Positions 53,830 to 61,460 of a DNA stretch of 64,000 nucleotides are shown here, in pieces. Position numbers and translations under genes: made by a program. Every line of letters starts with the position of its first letter. The first letter of the stretch is position 1. This DNA is from UBA11524 sp034104265 (GTDB lineage Bacteria; Bacillota; Clostridia; Christensenellales; Aristaeellaceae), in assembly GCA_034104265.1 (NCBI GenBank), contig JAXEEE010000140.1, positions 1 through 64,000 of the forward strand, written 5' to 3'. The notes beneath the pieces were generated by a model. It worked only from the letters and a program-made list of their open reading frames with translations, ran no database searches and had not been told where the DNA came from.

Positions 53830-54357
53830 ATGAGTGACATCCGGATTGATTTTGTTCTCCCCACCGGCGCGAAAATTGGCGTGGACGTTCCGCCTGACAT
53901 GGTGGTTGAGGACGCAGTGCAGCAGCTGGTGGAGGCCCGGAAGCTGGAGCTGGAGGCCGGGCAGGTCTGGGCTGTGTACTTCAAAGACAAGAACAACGCC
54001 AGCATGGTGGATCAGGGCCGCACCTTCGAGGAGAACGGTGTGGTCAACGGGACGTCCCTTCGCCTGGTGACGGAGGGTACCGCCGGCGGCGGGGAGGACA
54101 TCCGCGTGAGCTTTGTTCTCCCCAGCGGTGCGAATATTGGCGTGGACGTTCCGCCTGACATGGTGGTTGAGGACGCAGTGCAGCAGCTGGTGGAGGCCCG
54201 GAAGCTGGAGCTGGAGGCCGGGCAGGTCTGGGCTGTGTACTTCAAAGACAAGAACAACGCCAGCATGGTGGACCAGAGCCGTACCTTCGAGGAGAACGGT
54301 GTGGTCAATGGGACGTCCCTTCGCCTGGTGACGGAGGGTACCGCCGGCGGCGTATGA
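53830..54357 (+). CDS. Tandem ubiquitin-like protein (two Ubl repeats, C-terminal GGV)
   Basis: A 175-residue protein made of two beta-grasp ubiquitin-like domains (about 3-87 and 90-174). Each starts IRxxFVLPxGAxIGVDVPPD and ends LRLVTEGTAGG. Domain 1 ends Gly86-Gly87 before Gly88; domain 2 ends Gly173-Gly174 and one extra residue, Val175. This mirrors polyubiquitin, whose last unit carries a residue after GG that a deubiquitinase removes before E1 activation. The fold resembles YukD/EsaB-like Ubl proteins of Bacillota. AAAGGAG precedes the ATG. It lies between the E2 gene and the JAMM gene, so it is the expected modifier. Confidence 0.9.
   Translation: MSDIRIDFVLPTGAKIGVDVPPDMVVEDAVQQLVEARKLELEAGQVWAVYFKDKNNASMVDQGRTFEENGVVNGTSLRLVTEGTAGGGEDIRVSFVLPSGANIGVDVPPDMVVEDAVQQLVEARKLELEAGQVWAVYFKDKNNASMVDQSRTFEENGVVNGTSLRLVTEGTAGGV
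53839..54357 (+). repeat. Two tandem 261-bp repeats encoding the Ubl domains
   Basis: The period is exactly 261 bases (87 codons). A stretch of over 130 bases beginning at 53878 recurs without change from 54139, and amino-acid differences are confined to the first 15 residues and single later sites. This implies recent duplication or gene conversion. Confidence 0.9.
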
Positions 54358-54390
54358 CCAGGACAACCCCATGGGAAAGGAGCGCACGTT

Positions 54391-55653
54391 GTGAAGATTA
54401 CTTCCATCACCAGCGGCAATGAACCGGTGGAAGCCGCCTACCCGGAGCTGTCTGACCGGGAAGCATACCTGTCCATGAGCATTCCGGGCATGCCGCAGGA
54501 CATGCCGGTGCGGCTCTTTTTCCTGCCGGAGGCGGTGGAGCAGCTGTTCCGGTTCATCTGCTGGGATGAAAGGCAGGCCCGGAACCGTGTGGAGCAGGCG
54601 GGTATCCTGTATGGGATGACGTACAGGCTGCCTGCCCTCCCGGAGGCTGCGCCTGCGGCATGCGATGCAGCGGACGAAGCCGCGCCGCCCGGGGAACCGG
54701 AGAGCGCTCCGCCGGGGGAGCAGGAGGCCTGCAGGCCCCTGCCGCCTGGCTTCACCTGGAGCGTGGTTCATGGCGTCATCCCCGCGCAGGCCGGGAACAG
54801 CACGCCCGTGCGCGTCAGCATCGCCGCCGGCGAGTGGCAGCGCATGGCCGTGACGCTGGATCAGCTGAACCGCGAGCGGGCGCAGCGGGGGAAAGGGGAG
54901 TTGCAGCAGGTCGGCTGGTTTCATACGCACCCCGGCCGGCTGGATCCCTTCTATTCGGATCTGGACGTGACGCTGCAGCGTGTGCAGGCCGACAATGAGG
55001 ACCGCTACGGCGCGGTGTTCAACCCCCACCGGCGGATCTTCATGGTGTATTCCGGCCCTGATTCCCGGCCTGAGCGGGGGGCTCTGCTGCTGACGAGGGA
55101 GCAGGTGCAGCGCTTCAACATGACGGGCATCGAAAAAACCGATCCCTGCCTGGATCAGGACGAGACGGTGGTACGGATGAAGAAACGCGCTCCGCCAGCG
55201 CCGCGGGGCGGGGATGACCGGGCCTGGGCGGCGCAGGATGCTCCCGGTGAGGGCGCAGCGCCCCGGCGCTTCACGCCGGCCGTGGCCCGCATGCAGAACT
55301 ACCGGGAGGGACGATGGGTACCCTACGCCCCGCGCAACAGTATCCTGATGACCAGCGTGGAGCGGCTGTGCGCCATTCACGAGGCCTTCGGGATGAACAC
55401 GGATCTGGGCATCATGGCCATGTGGCGGCGGGATCCCGAGCGGGGGTATCATCTGCTGCCCATGATGGCCTGGCGCCGGCCCGCCATACAGCCCGGGGGC
55501 ATGGCCGACAGGCCGCAGGGGTACTGCCTGGTTCGCTTTGTGGCCCATGCGGATGTACCCCGGACAGCCCGGGAGCATCAGCGCCGCCATGCGTGTGGGG
55601 ATGACATGATGCTGGTGATGATTACCGAGCGGATGGAGGTCTACACGGCCTGA
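54391..55653 (+). CDS. JAMM/JAB metalloprotease 1 (deubiquitinase-like), with long C-terminal extension
   Basis: A 420-residue protein. The JAB domain occupies about 40-230. Glu68 is in NRVEQAGILYG, His178 and His180 in VGWFHTHPG, and Ser189 and Asp192 complete the zinc and catalytic set. A Pro/Glu-rich insertion lies at 84-118. The last 190 residues form an unrecognised domain (SVERLCAIHEAFGMNTDLGI, LLPMMAWRRPAIQPGG). It probably trims Val175 from the Ubl precursor, separates its two units, or removes it from targets. The start is GTG 54391 after AAAGGAG. It lies directly between Ubl and E1 genes. Confidence 0.9.
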   Translation: MKITSITSGNEPVEAAYPELSDREAYLSMSIPGMPQDMPVRLFFLPEAVEQLFRFICWDERQARNRVEQAGILYGMTYRLPALPEAAPAACDAADEAAPPGEPESAPPGEQEACRPLPPGFTWSVVHGVIPAQAGNSTPVRVSIAAGEWQRMAVTLDQLNRERAQRGKGELQQVGWFHTHPGRLDPFYSDLDVTLQRVQADNEDRYGAVFNPHRRIFMVYSGPDSRPERGALLLTREQVQRFNMTGIEKTDPCLDQDETVVRMKKRAPPAPRGGDDRAWAAQDAPGEGAAPRRFTPAVARMQNYREGRWVPYAPRNSILMTSVERLCAIHEAFGMNTDLGIMAMWRRDPERGYHLLPMMAWRRPAIQPGGMADRPQGYCLVRFVAHADVPRTAREHQRRHACGDDMMLVMITERMEVYTA

Positions 55654-55686
55654 CATACGGACGACATACGGGAAAGGAGCTGTCTC

Positions 55687-56955
55687 ATGGAGGACAACGC
55701 GATGAAGCTGACGCCGGAAAGCGCAACGGACCGGCAGGAGCTGATTGCAGGCTGGAAGCAGGATGTGCTGCGCCGCGCCCGCGCCCTGGTGGTCGGTGCG
55801 GGCGCCATTGGCAACGAGCTGCTGAAGAACCTGGCGCTGCTGGGCTTTGGCTATGTGATGATCTGCGATATGGATCATGTCTCCACCTCGAACCTGAGCC
55901 GCACGGTGCTCTTTTCGCCGGAGGATCTGAACCGGAAAAAGGCCATGGTGGCGGCGGAGCGCTTTGCGGCCATGAATGTGGACAGGAGCACCCGGGCGGA
56001 TTACTGCGTGTGCAACATCAACGACGATCTGGGCGCGGGGGTGTTCAACCATGTGGACGTGGTGATCGGCTGCCTGGACAATATCCAGACGCGCTGCGAG
56101 GTCAGCCGCCGCTGCGCGCTGGTGGGCAAGCCTTACTTCGATGCGGGGATTCATGGCCTGACGGCGAACCTGCGCGTGGTGCGGCCCGGCCCTGAGGAGC
56201 CCTGCTGGGTCTGCTCCATTCCCCGGCAGGCGCTGGGCGCAAGCCAGCAGCTGATCCGCAATTCCTGCGACGTGTTCAAGAAAAAGGCCCATGCATCCGG
56301 CCATGCCGCCACGGTGCAGGTTTCCTCCGCCTTCATTGCCGCCCTGCAGGCGCAGGAGGTTGTGAAGTATTTGCACAGCCGCGAGGGCACGATGGATGTG
56401 CAGATGGGCTGCAGCTATGCCTTTGACGGCCGCACCAACACCTTTTGCTCGGGCACGCTGCGCCGCCGCCCAGGCTGTGATGGGCACGTGGCGCTCTCGC
56501 GCATCCTCCGCACGCCCATCCGCCGGGACTGGACGCTGCGCCGGACCCTGGCATATGCCCGGGAGCAGCTGGGGGAAGGGTACATCCTGACCTTCGAGTA
56601 TGAGAACACCTACAAGGTATTCTCCTTCATCACCGGGGGAAGGTGCCGCTATTGCGGCAGGGAGCTGCCCCTGTGGCGGAACCAGAAGACCATCGCCGAG
56701 AGCGACCTGTACTGCCCGGACTGCCCGCAGGTACCCAGGCAGCTGTCCCGTGCGGAGGACAACATGCACTTCGCCTTTGCCCTGGGCCGGGATGATGAGC
56801 CGTTCATGGAGCTGACTCTGGAGCAGCTGGGTGTGCCGCCCTTTGAGGTGCTGGTGATGCGTCAGGCTGATCCGGATGCACCGCTGGTGGGCCTGGAAAT
56901 GACCGGGGACATGGCCGGGATCATGCCGGGCCTTGTGAACATGGAAGCCGGGTGA
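55687..56955 (+). CDS. E1-like ThiF-family adenylyltransferase
   Basis: A 422-residue Rossmann-fold E1. Nucleotide-binding GAGAIGNE is at 37-44, then ICDMDHVSTSNLSR with Asp61 and the Asn69/Arg72 pair, Lys84, and CLDNIQTR with Asp131. Zinc-type Cys173xxCys176 is in EEPCWVCSI. Cys194 in RNSCDVFKKK is a candidate catalytic Cys. A C-terminal addition carries a second zinc knuckle (Cys320xxCys323 and Cys343xxCys346). It adenylates the Ubl C-terminus using ATP and passes it to an E2. AAAGGAGC precedes ATG 55687. It lies 33 bases after the JAMM gene. Confidence 0.92.
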   Translation: MEDNAMKLTPESATDRQELIAGWKQDVLRRARALVVGAGAIGNELLKNLALLGFGYVMICDMDHVSTSNLSRTVLFSPEDLNRKKAMVAAERFAAMNVDRSTRADYCVCNINDDLGAGVFNHVDVVIGCLDNIQTRCEVSRRCALVGKPYFDAGIHGLTANLRVVRPGPEEPCWVCSIPRQALGASQQLIRNSCDVFKKKAHASGHAATVQVSSAFIAALQAQEVVKYLHSREGTMDVQMGCSYAFDGRTNTFCSGTLRRRPGCDGHVALSRILRTPIRRDWTLRRTLAYAREQLGEGYILTFEYENTYKVFSFITGGRCRYCGRELPLWRNQKTIAESDLYCPDCPQVPRQLSRAEDNMHFAFALGRDDEPFMELTLEQLGVPPFEVLVMRQADPDAPLVGLEMTGDMAGIMPGLVNMEAG

Positions 56956-57030
56956 GCCGCGGGCTGCCGGGCTGCTTGGGATGGCACGCGGAGAGCGTCA
57001 TCCGGCGGGAAAAGATACTGGGGGCGTGCC

Positions 57031-57546
57031 ATGCCGAAGCAAATCATGGTGACCAGGAACAACGCAGAGCGCTTCAGGGACTGGCAGGACGCCGTCACCA
57101 TGGAGCACTTCACCCTGGGGGATACGGTGGTGCGGTGCGCGGCGTGCGGCGCGGTGTTCCACCGGCGCAATGTGCGGGAAACCTGCCTGATATGCCAGAA
57201 GCCCTTTGTGGCAGGAGAGGTTCGCACGCAGACGATGCATCTGACCCGCGGCAGGCGCGTGAAGATCGCCCGCAGGCCCGGCAGGAGGGCTCGTCCGCTG
57301 CGGGCATGGGAACGGCTGGGCGCCGGGCTGTGCGCGCTCAGCGCATGCGGCCTGGCGGGAGCGCTGACGGCGTTTGCGCTGCACCCGCAGCGGGCACAGG
57401 CATGGCAGGCCATCGCGGGGCTGCTGGGGCCCGTCAGGGAGCTTCCGACTGTCATCGGGCTGGCTGCTGAAAGGACGGTTCAGGCCCTTGCCGCGGCGCC
57501 GGTGGAAAAATGGGCGGAGCTGTTCCTGAGCCTGCTGGGCCTGTGA
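57031..57546 (+). CDS. Membrane-anchored zinc-ribbon protein
   Basis: A 171-residue protein. The N-terminal part has a treble-clef or ribbon site with Cys36, Cys39, Cys52 and Cys55 (VRCAACGAVFHRR then ETCLICQKPF); His44 is also near. A strongly basic stretch (RRVKIARRPGRRARP) precedes a hydrophobic segment AGLCALSACGLAGALTAFAL, a likely membrane helix, and the tail is amphipathic. Zinc knuckles of this type accompany prokaryotic ubiquitin-like systems and can be E3-like adaptors. That role is inference; no ligase residue can be assigned. It begins 75 bases after the E1 gene, the largest gap in the locus. Confidence 0.72.
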   Translation: MPKQIMVTRNNAERFRDWQDAVTMEHFTLGDTVVRCAACGAVFHRRNVRETCLICQKPFVAGEVRTQTMHLTRGRRVKIARRPGRRARPLRAWERLGAGLCALSACGLAGALTAFALHPQRAQAWQAIAGLLGPVRELPTVIGLAAERTVQALAAAPVEKWAELFLSLLGL

Positions 57547-57595
57547 GGCTGCGCGATGCGGCGGACGTGACCGTCAACGGAATGGAGTGAACGAA

Positions 57596-57751
57596 ATGCG
57601 GGACACCTACATTTTCTTTTTCCGGCTGTTTCTGGCCCTTGCGGCGCTGTCCGTGGCGGTCAGCATCTTCAGCAGAGGGAAGAAATCCATGGGCAGCGCG
57701 GCGCTCAGCCTGCTGGCGGCGGTGCTGATGTGGAGCATGTCCGCCCTGTGA
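57596..57751 (+). CDS. 51-residue two-helix membrane protein
   Basis: It reads MRDTYIFFFRLFLALAALSV, then AVSIFSRGKKS, then a second hydrophobic stretch AALSLLAAVLMWSMSAL up to TGA. The pattern is two short membrane helices joined by a basic turn. GGAGTGA lies just before the ATG, and it fills the gap between the zinc-ribbon protein and the next gene with no room left over, which argues that it is real. It may be a small subunit for the membrane components of the locus. Confidence 0.7.
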   Translation: MRDTYIFFFRLFLALAALSVAVSIFSRGKKSMGSAALSLLAAVLMWSMSAL

Positions 57752-57783
57752 GGCGTGGCATGATGGCGGATGGAGGAAGCAAT

Positions 57784-59190
57784 ATGGCCAACGACCGTGA
57801 CCGGGACATCATCCTGCGGATGCGGCCAACCCCTGGCTATGTGCCGCAGACGCGGTACAGGCAGGAATTGGCGGGGAAGGCCGGGGATATCCTCCGGCTG
57901 CAGCCCCGGGCCGGGGCTGGCACACTGTCTGCCGCGCCCCGGCGGAGCAGCCCCGACTGCTTCCGGGCGCAGCCCGTGGCCCTGCAGCAGGCGTCCTTTA
58001 CCCTGCCGCCCCAGCGGCTGACCTGCTGCGATGGCTTCACCACGGTGCTGGGCGGGGAGCGGCATATCTTCCTGACCGGCACGGGCCGGGGGTGCGAGGA
58101 GCTGCTGGGCATGCTTGCGCTGCATGCGCTGGCGGATGATGGCAGCGTGCTGTTCCTGACCGGTGACCGGGGTGAGCGGGGCGGCTGCTGCGCGGTGCTG
58201 AAGCAGGTGTGCGACCGCTGCGGGCTTCCCCTGCGCCGGGTGGGGGAGCAGGAGGCAGGAAGGTTCCTGCCCTTTGCCAACTGGAAGCAGCAGCAGATGC
58301 TCAGCTTTTTCAGCCAGAGGGTCGCCGGTGCATATGCGGGGCAGGGCGCAGCCCCTGAGGCCGACATGACCGGCTGCCTGATGGATCTGTTCGAGCTGCT
58401 GGAGGCAGATCCGGCCTTCGGGGAATGCCTGGCGGATCCCCGCTTTTCCTACGAGACGGCGCTGGAGCGCTGCGGGCAGGCGGACATGCCGGAGCCTGAG
58501 CGCAGCAGGCTCTGCCATCACATGATGAACCACACGGACACGCTCATGAAGGCCCAGGCGATGCTCCGTGAGTTCATCGTGGCCTTTGGTGGCGGAACGT
58601 CCTGCCCGGGCGGACAGGCGTACTCCATCTTCAGCCCCGGCGTCAACCGTGTGACGCTGGACGACCAAAGCGCAATGAGCCGCGGATCGCAGCCCTGGTT
58701 TCTGATGCAGATGGTGGGCTGCATCAACAGCCTGACCGCGGCCCATCCAAGGATCACCGTGCTGGTTGACCGCCTGTCCCCCGATATCCTGCAGAGCGTG
58801 ATGAGCCTGATCAGCAACAGCGATGTGCGCATCATCATGGTGGCAGGCAGCGTAATGGAGCTGGGCGACCAGGCGGCAGCGGCCTCCATCCTGAGCCGAA
58901 GCGGGCAGGTGTTCATCTTCCGCCAGCAGGACCGGTCTGCCGCGGAGTACTGGTCGGCGCTGTCCGGGGACAGAAAGGTGCTGGTGCGCAGCAGCAACAC
59001 AGGGACTTCCGTCAGCACCCAGCCGTGGCATTTTGCCACCCGCGGCGCCAACACGGGCCATGGCTACACGGAGGCCTTCCGTCCGAAAATCCCTGCCGGC
59101 GAGTTTGCCGCCCTGCGTGATGACCAAGCGTATCTGTACATGCCCGACGGCCGATCCGGGGAGGCCTTCCACCCCTTTGCCATCGGCTGA
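57784..59190 (+). CDS. Degenerate VirD4/TraG-like ATPase paralogue
   Basis: A 468-residue protein whose second half runs parallel to the ATPase at 50358. The P-loop position reads LTGTGRGCEE, with the invariant Lys replaced by Cys104 and Ser/Thr by Glu105. The Walker B position reads ITVLVDRLSP, with Asp but Arg in place of Glu. The following segments NSDVRIIMVAGSVMEL, VFIFRQQDRSAAEYW and a final IPAGEFAALRDDQAYLYMPD line up in order with the active ATPase. I infer a subunit that has lost ATP hydrolysis and may form a mixed ring with it or act as scaffold. ATG 57784 has GGAGG 7 bases upstream. The first 80 residues are Pro/Arg-rich. Confidence 0.65.
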   Translation: MANDRDRDIILRMRPTPGYVPQTRYRQELAGKAGDILRLQPRAGAGTLSAAPRRSSPDCFRAQPVALQQASFTLPPQRLTCCDGFTTVLGGERHIFLTGTGRGCEELLGMLALHALADDGSVLFLTGDRGERGGCCAVLKQVCDRCGLPLRRVGEQEAGRFLPFANWKQQQMLSFFSQRVAGAYAGQGAAPEADMTGCLMDLFELLEADPAFGECLADPRFSYETALERCGQADMPEPERSRLCHHMMNHTDTLMKAQAMLREFIVAFGGGTSCPGGQAYSIFSPGVNRVTLDDQSAMSRGSQPWFLMQMVGCINSLTAAHPRITVLVDRLSPDILQSVMSLISNSDVRIIMVAGSVMELGDQAAAASILSRSGQVFIFRQQDRSAAEYWSALSGDRKVLVRSSNTGTSVSTQPWHFATRGANTGHGYTEAFRPKIPAGEFAALRDDQAYLYMPDGRSGEAFHPFAIG

Positions 59191-59226
59191 AGCAACCAGA
59201 GACGCTGCAGAAAGGAGGGAATCAGG

Positions 59227-60249
59227 GTGAAATACCTTCGCCTGGGCCTGGCCGCGGCGGTATCGGCCGTCCTGTGCACGGTATGGCAAATGCCCCCGGC
59301 GGCCGTGCTGGCCTATGAGCTGCTGACCGCCCTGGCAGGAGAATACCTGCTTCCGCTGCTGGTTCACCTGTCGGACGAGACGTTTGAGCTGAACCGGCGC
59401 TGGAGCGAGGCTTCGGGGGGCATTCGGCTGCCGGAGACCGCCCATGGGCTGAACACTCTGCCCAAGGCTGTGCGGATCTACGTCATGGACGACGACGCTC
59501 CCGTGATGACGTGGATAGGCTGGCGGACCCTGATGATCGGGCGCGGCTGTTACAATCTGGACCATGCGCAGTTCCTCTGCGCCATGCAGGAGGCGGCGGA
59601 GCAGCGCTTCACCCTGCGCAGCCACGTCTTCCTCTTCGCCACCATAGGCAATCCGCTGTATCTGACCATGCGGCTGTTCTGTCGCTTCGGCTATCTGGTC
59701 AGCTGGCTGCTGGGTCTGCCGCTGGCCGTGCTGCTAACGGTGTTTTCGGGCGGGCTCCGGGGCGGGCTGATGGCAGGGAGGACGGCAGCGGGGATCACCA
59801 ACAGCCTCTGCAACGGGATCTCCTGGGTATTCCTCCGCCTCAGCAACGCGGCGGTCTGCATCCTGTTCGGGCCGCTGCTGATCTGGGGCGATTGGGAGGT
59901 GGACGGCGCGCTGCGCACCCAGGGGCTGGGTCTGCCGTTGCGCGCGCTGATGGACAAGCTGCAGCAGACCACCTGCAACACCCCTTTCCTGCGGGAGCGT
60001 CCGCTGATCTTTCGCGCGCCCAACAGCCTGCGCCTGCGATGGATGGAAGCGCAGCGGCAGGGAACAGCCCGCCCGGGCAGCGGCCTGGAGCGTGTGGAGC
60101 CGCAGTTCCACAGGGCGCTCATGCCGCGACAGCATGCGCCCGACCCGCGGCGCATCCGCCTGGCGGAGCAGGGACAGCAGCCCGAAGCGCACCGCACGCA
60201 GCGGGAGACGCGGCGCATCCGCATCAGCGGGCCTCAGCACAGACCATGA
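59227..60249 (+). CDS. Membrane protein resembling an M48 peptidase without its zinc site
   Basis: A 340-residue protein with two N-terminal helices (LRLGLAAAVSAVLCTVW, and a second to about 48), two more in 135-215, and a basic soluble tail. The order of segments recalls HtpX/M48: RIYVMDDDAPVMTWIGWRTL, then LDHAQFLCAMQEAAEQRFTL where the HExxH helix belongs, then WEVDGALRTQGLGLPLRALM in place of the ExxxD helix. The motif is Gln121-Glu122-Ala-Ala-Glu125, so both zinc His are gone. I therefore suspect a non-catalytic membrane scaffold, but the homology is weak. GTG 59227 follows AAGGAGGG. Confidence 0.55.
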   Translation: MKYLRLGLAAAVSAVLCTVWQMPPAAVLAYELLTALAGEYLLPLLVHLSDETFELNRRWSEASGGIRLPETAHGLNTLPKAVRIYVMDDDAPVMTWIGWRTLMIGRGCYNLDHAQFLCAMQEAAEQRFTLRSHVFLFATIGNPLYLTMRLFCRFGYLVSWLLGLPLAVLLTVFSGGLRGGLMAGRTAAGITNSLCNGISWVFLRLSNAAVCILFGPLLIWGDWEVDGALRTQGLGLPLRALMDKLQQTTCNTPFLRERPLIFRAPNSLRLRWMEAQRQGTARPGSGLERVEPQFHRALMPRQHAPDPRRIRLAEQGQQPEAHRTQRETRRIRISGPQHRP

Positions 60250-60283
60250 AGAAATCGACCATCACGCATGACAAGGAGGAGCT

Positions 60284-61087
60284 ATGAGCAAGTACATGAT
60301 CAGCATCGTTGAGGAAAGCAAGGGCTATCAGACCGAAACGATGCCGCTGAACCTGGATACCATCCGCAACCATGCATCCGGCGTGTGTGAAAACATGAAC
60401 CTCCGGGAGAACTGTACCCTGCTGCTCACCAGGACGGCGCTGGATGAGATGCTGACCCACATCGGCTGGCGCGATCTGCAAACGCCTGTCAACCGCGTTG
60501 AGCAGGGCGGACTGCTGGCAGGCCTTCACTGCGAGAACCCCGTGACGAAGCAGCATTTCTGCGTGGCGTTGCATGCCTATCCGCTCCTGCATGTCAGGAG
60601 CAACCCCACCTTCCTGGACGCGGGGGCGGACAGCTGGGCGGAGTGCTTCGCCGCCATGGACCGCGACAATGCCTCCCTCGGCCTGGGGATGAACACGGTG
60701 GGCTGGTACCACACGCACCCCAACGGGCTGTCCACCTTCATGAGCGGAACGGACCGCTACACCCAGCGCACGGTGTTCAACGGGGAAACCAGCTATGCCC
60801 TGGTGCTCAATCCGCACACAGGAAGCTGGAAAGCCTTCCGCGGACCGGAGGCCGTGGACGCAGCGTGCTACATGCTGGACACCGACGAGCTGACGCTCCT
60901 GTGCGGCGAGGCGGAAAAGGCCGCGCCGGGCCTGGAGCGGGACGCCCTGCTGGCGGAGATCCGCCGCCTGGTTGCAGAGGAAGTCGCCCGGCAGACGGCA
61001 CAGCATGCCGGGGCAAGGAAGCAGCCTGGCGGAAAGCGGCACAAGCGGCGCAAGCGCAAGGGCAAGTACCACCGCAGGCGCCGCTGA
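60284..61087 (+). CDS. JAMM/JAB metalloprotease 2 (deubiquitinase-like)
   Basis: A 267-residue protein. JAB residues are Glu73 in NRVEQGGLLAG, His143 and His145 in VGWYHTHPN, and Ser154 and Asp157 in MSGTD. The core is similar to the first JAMM protein but lacks its Pro-rich insertion and big C-terminal domain; instead it ends in a highly basic tail (KRHKRRKRKGKYHRRRR). Such a tail may bind nucleic acid or an acidic partner, such as the acidic zincin tail. Two JAMM enzymes in one locus suggests one for precursor cleavage and one for deconjugation. AAGGAGG precedes the ATG. Confidence 0.88.
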   Translation: MSKYMISIVEESKGYQTETMPLNLDTIRNHASGVCENMNLRENCTLLLTRTALDEMLTHIGWRDLQTPVNRVEQGGLLAGLHCENPVTKQHFCVALHAYPLLHVRSNPTFLDAGADSWAECFAAMDRDNASLGLGMNTVGWYHTHPNGLSTFMSGTDRYTQRTVFNGETSYALVLNPHTGSWKAFRGPEAVDAACYMLDTDELTLLCGEAEKAAPGLERDALLAEIRRLVAEEVARQTAQHAGARKQPGGKRHKRRKRKGKYHRRRR

Positions 61088-61111
61088 CGGACAAACGGGG
61101 GAGGGACAGAG

Positions 61112-61441
61112 ATGGCTGAAGAGCATGACGTGGTGCGGCTCAGAAAACGCCCGGACTTTGTGCCGGGAGGACAGGAGGTTCTGTCCCTCCGGCCCAACCC
61201 GGCCTTTGTGCCCCGCGCGGCACAGGCCGGCGGGACGCTCAGCCTGAGCAGGCGGAATCATCATGCGATCATGTTCCGCAGGCTGCACCCGGATTCGGTG
61301 GTGCGGGAGATTGCGTTCCCCGCAAGCTGCGCGATGTGCTTCCACCAGGAGGACATCGGGGAGGTTCTGGAGGATGGCCGGTGGTGGTGGCGCTGCCCCG
61401 AGTGCGGATACAAATGGGATCCGATCAAAGCGGTGGACTGA
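61112..61441 (+). CDS. Small zinc-ribbon protein (109 residues)
   Basis: The C-terminal half holds Cys73xxCys76 (FPASCAMCFHQED) and Cys95xxCys98 (RWWWRCPECGYKWD), a classical four-Cys zinc ribbon with an aromatic WWW before the second knuckle. The N-terminal 45 residues are Arg/Pro-rich and probably flexible. It may be a targeting or E3-like adaptor for the conjugation system; similar ribbons also occur in nucleic-acid-binding proteins, so function is open. It lies 24 bases after the second JAMM gene with GGGGGAGG upstream. Confidence 0.7.
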   Translation: MAEEHDVVRLRKRPDFVPGGQEVLSLRPNPAFVPRAAQAGGTLSLSRRNHHAIMFRRLHPDSVVREIAFPASCAMCFHQEDIGEVLEDGRWWWRCPECGYKWDPIKAVD

Positions 61442-61460
61442 CGAAAGGGGGAGAGACGGA

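Noticed and set aside
53101..56769. A 1222-codon open frame on the minus strand across the Ubl, JAMM and E1 genes
   Set aside because: It is antisense to four genes with clear motifs, has no ribosome site or family signal, and long stop-free antisense frames are expected in GC-rich DNA.
53248..56955. A type II CBASS operon
   Set aside because: CBASS needs a CD-NTase cyclase and a nucleotide-sensing effector; neither is among the 14 genes, and CBASS has no separate Ubl gene.
56952..57470. A plus-strand frame of 172 codons after the E1 gene
   Set aside because: It overlaps the zinc-ribbon gene in another frame, and the four-Cys pattern, membrane helix and start at 57031 favour the latter.
58001..58200. 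A functional P-loop in the second ATPase-like protein
   Set aside because: The candidate LTGTGRGCEE lacks the Lys and the Ser/Thr that bind ATP phosphate and Mg2+, so ATP hydrolysis is unlikely.
57607..59625. A 672-codon minus-strand frame and other long antisense frames (for example 2050-3399, 13,000-15,580 plus, 9806-11872)
   Set aside because: All mirror real genes on the other strand and have His/Gln/Ala/Gly-rich compositions typical of reverse-frame reading.
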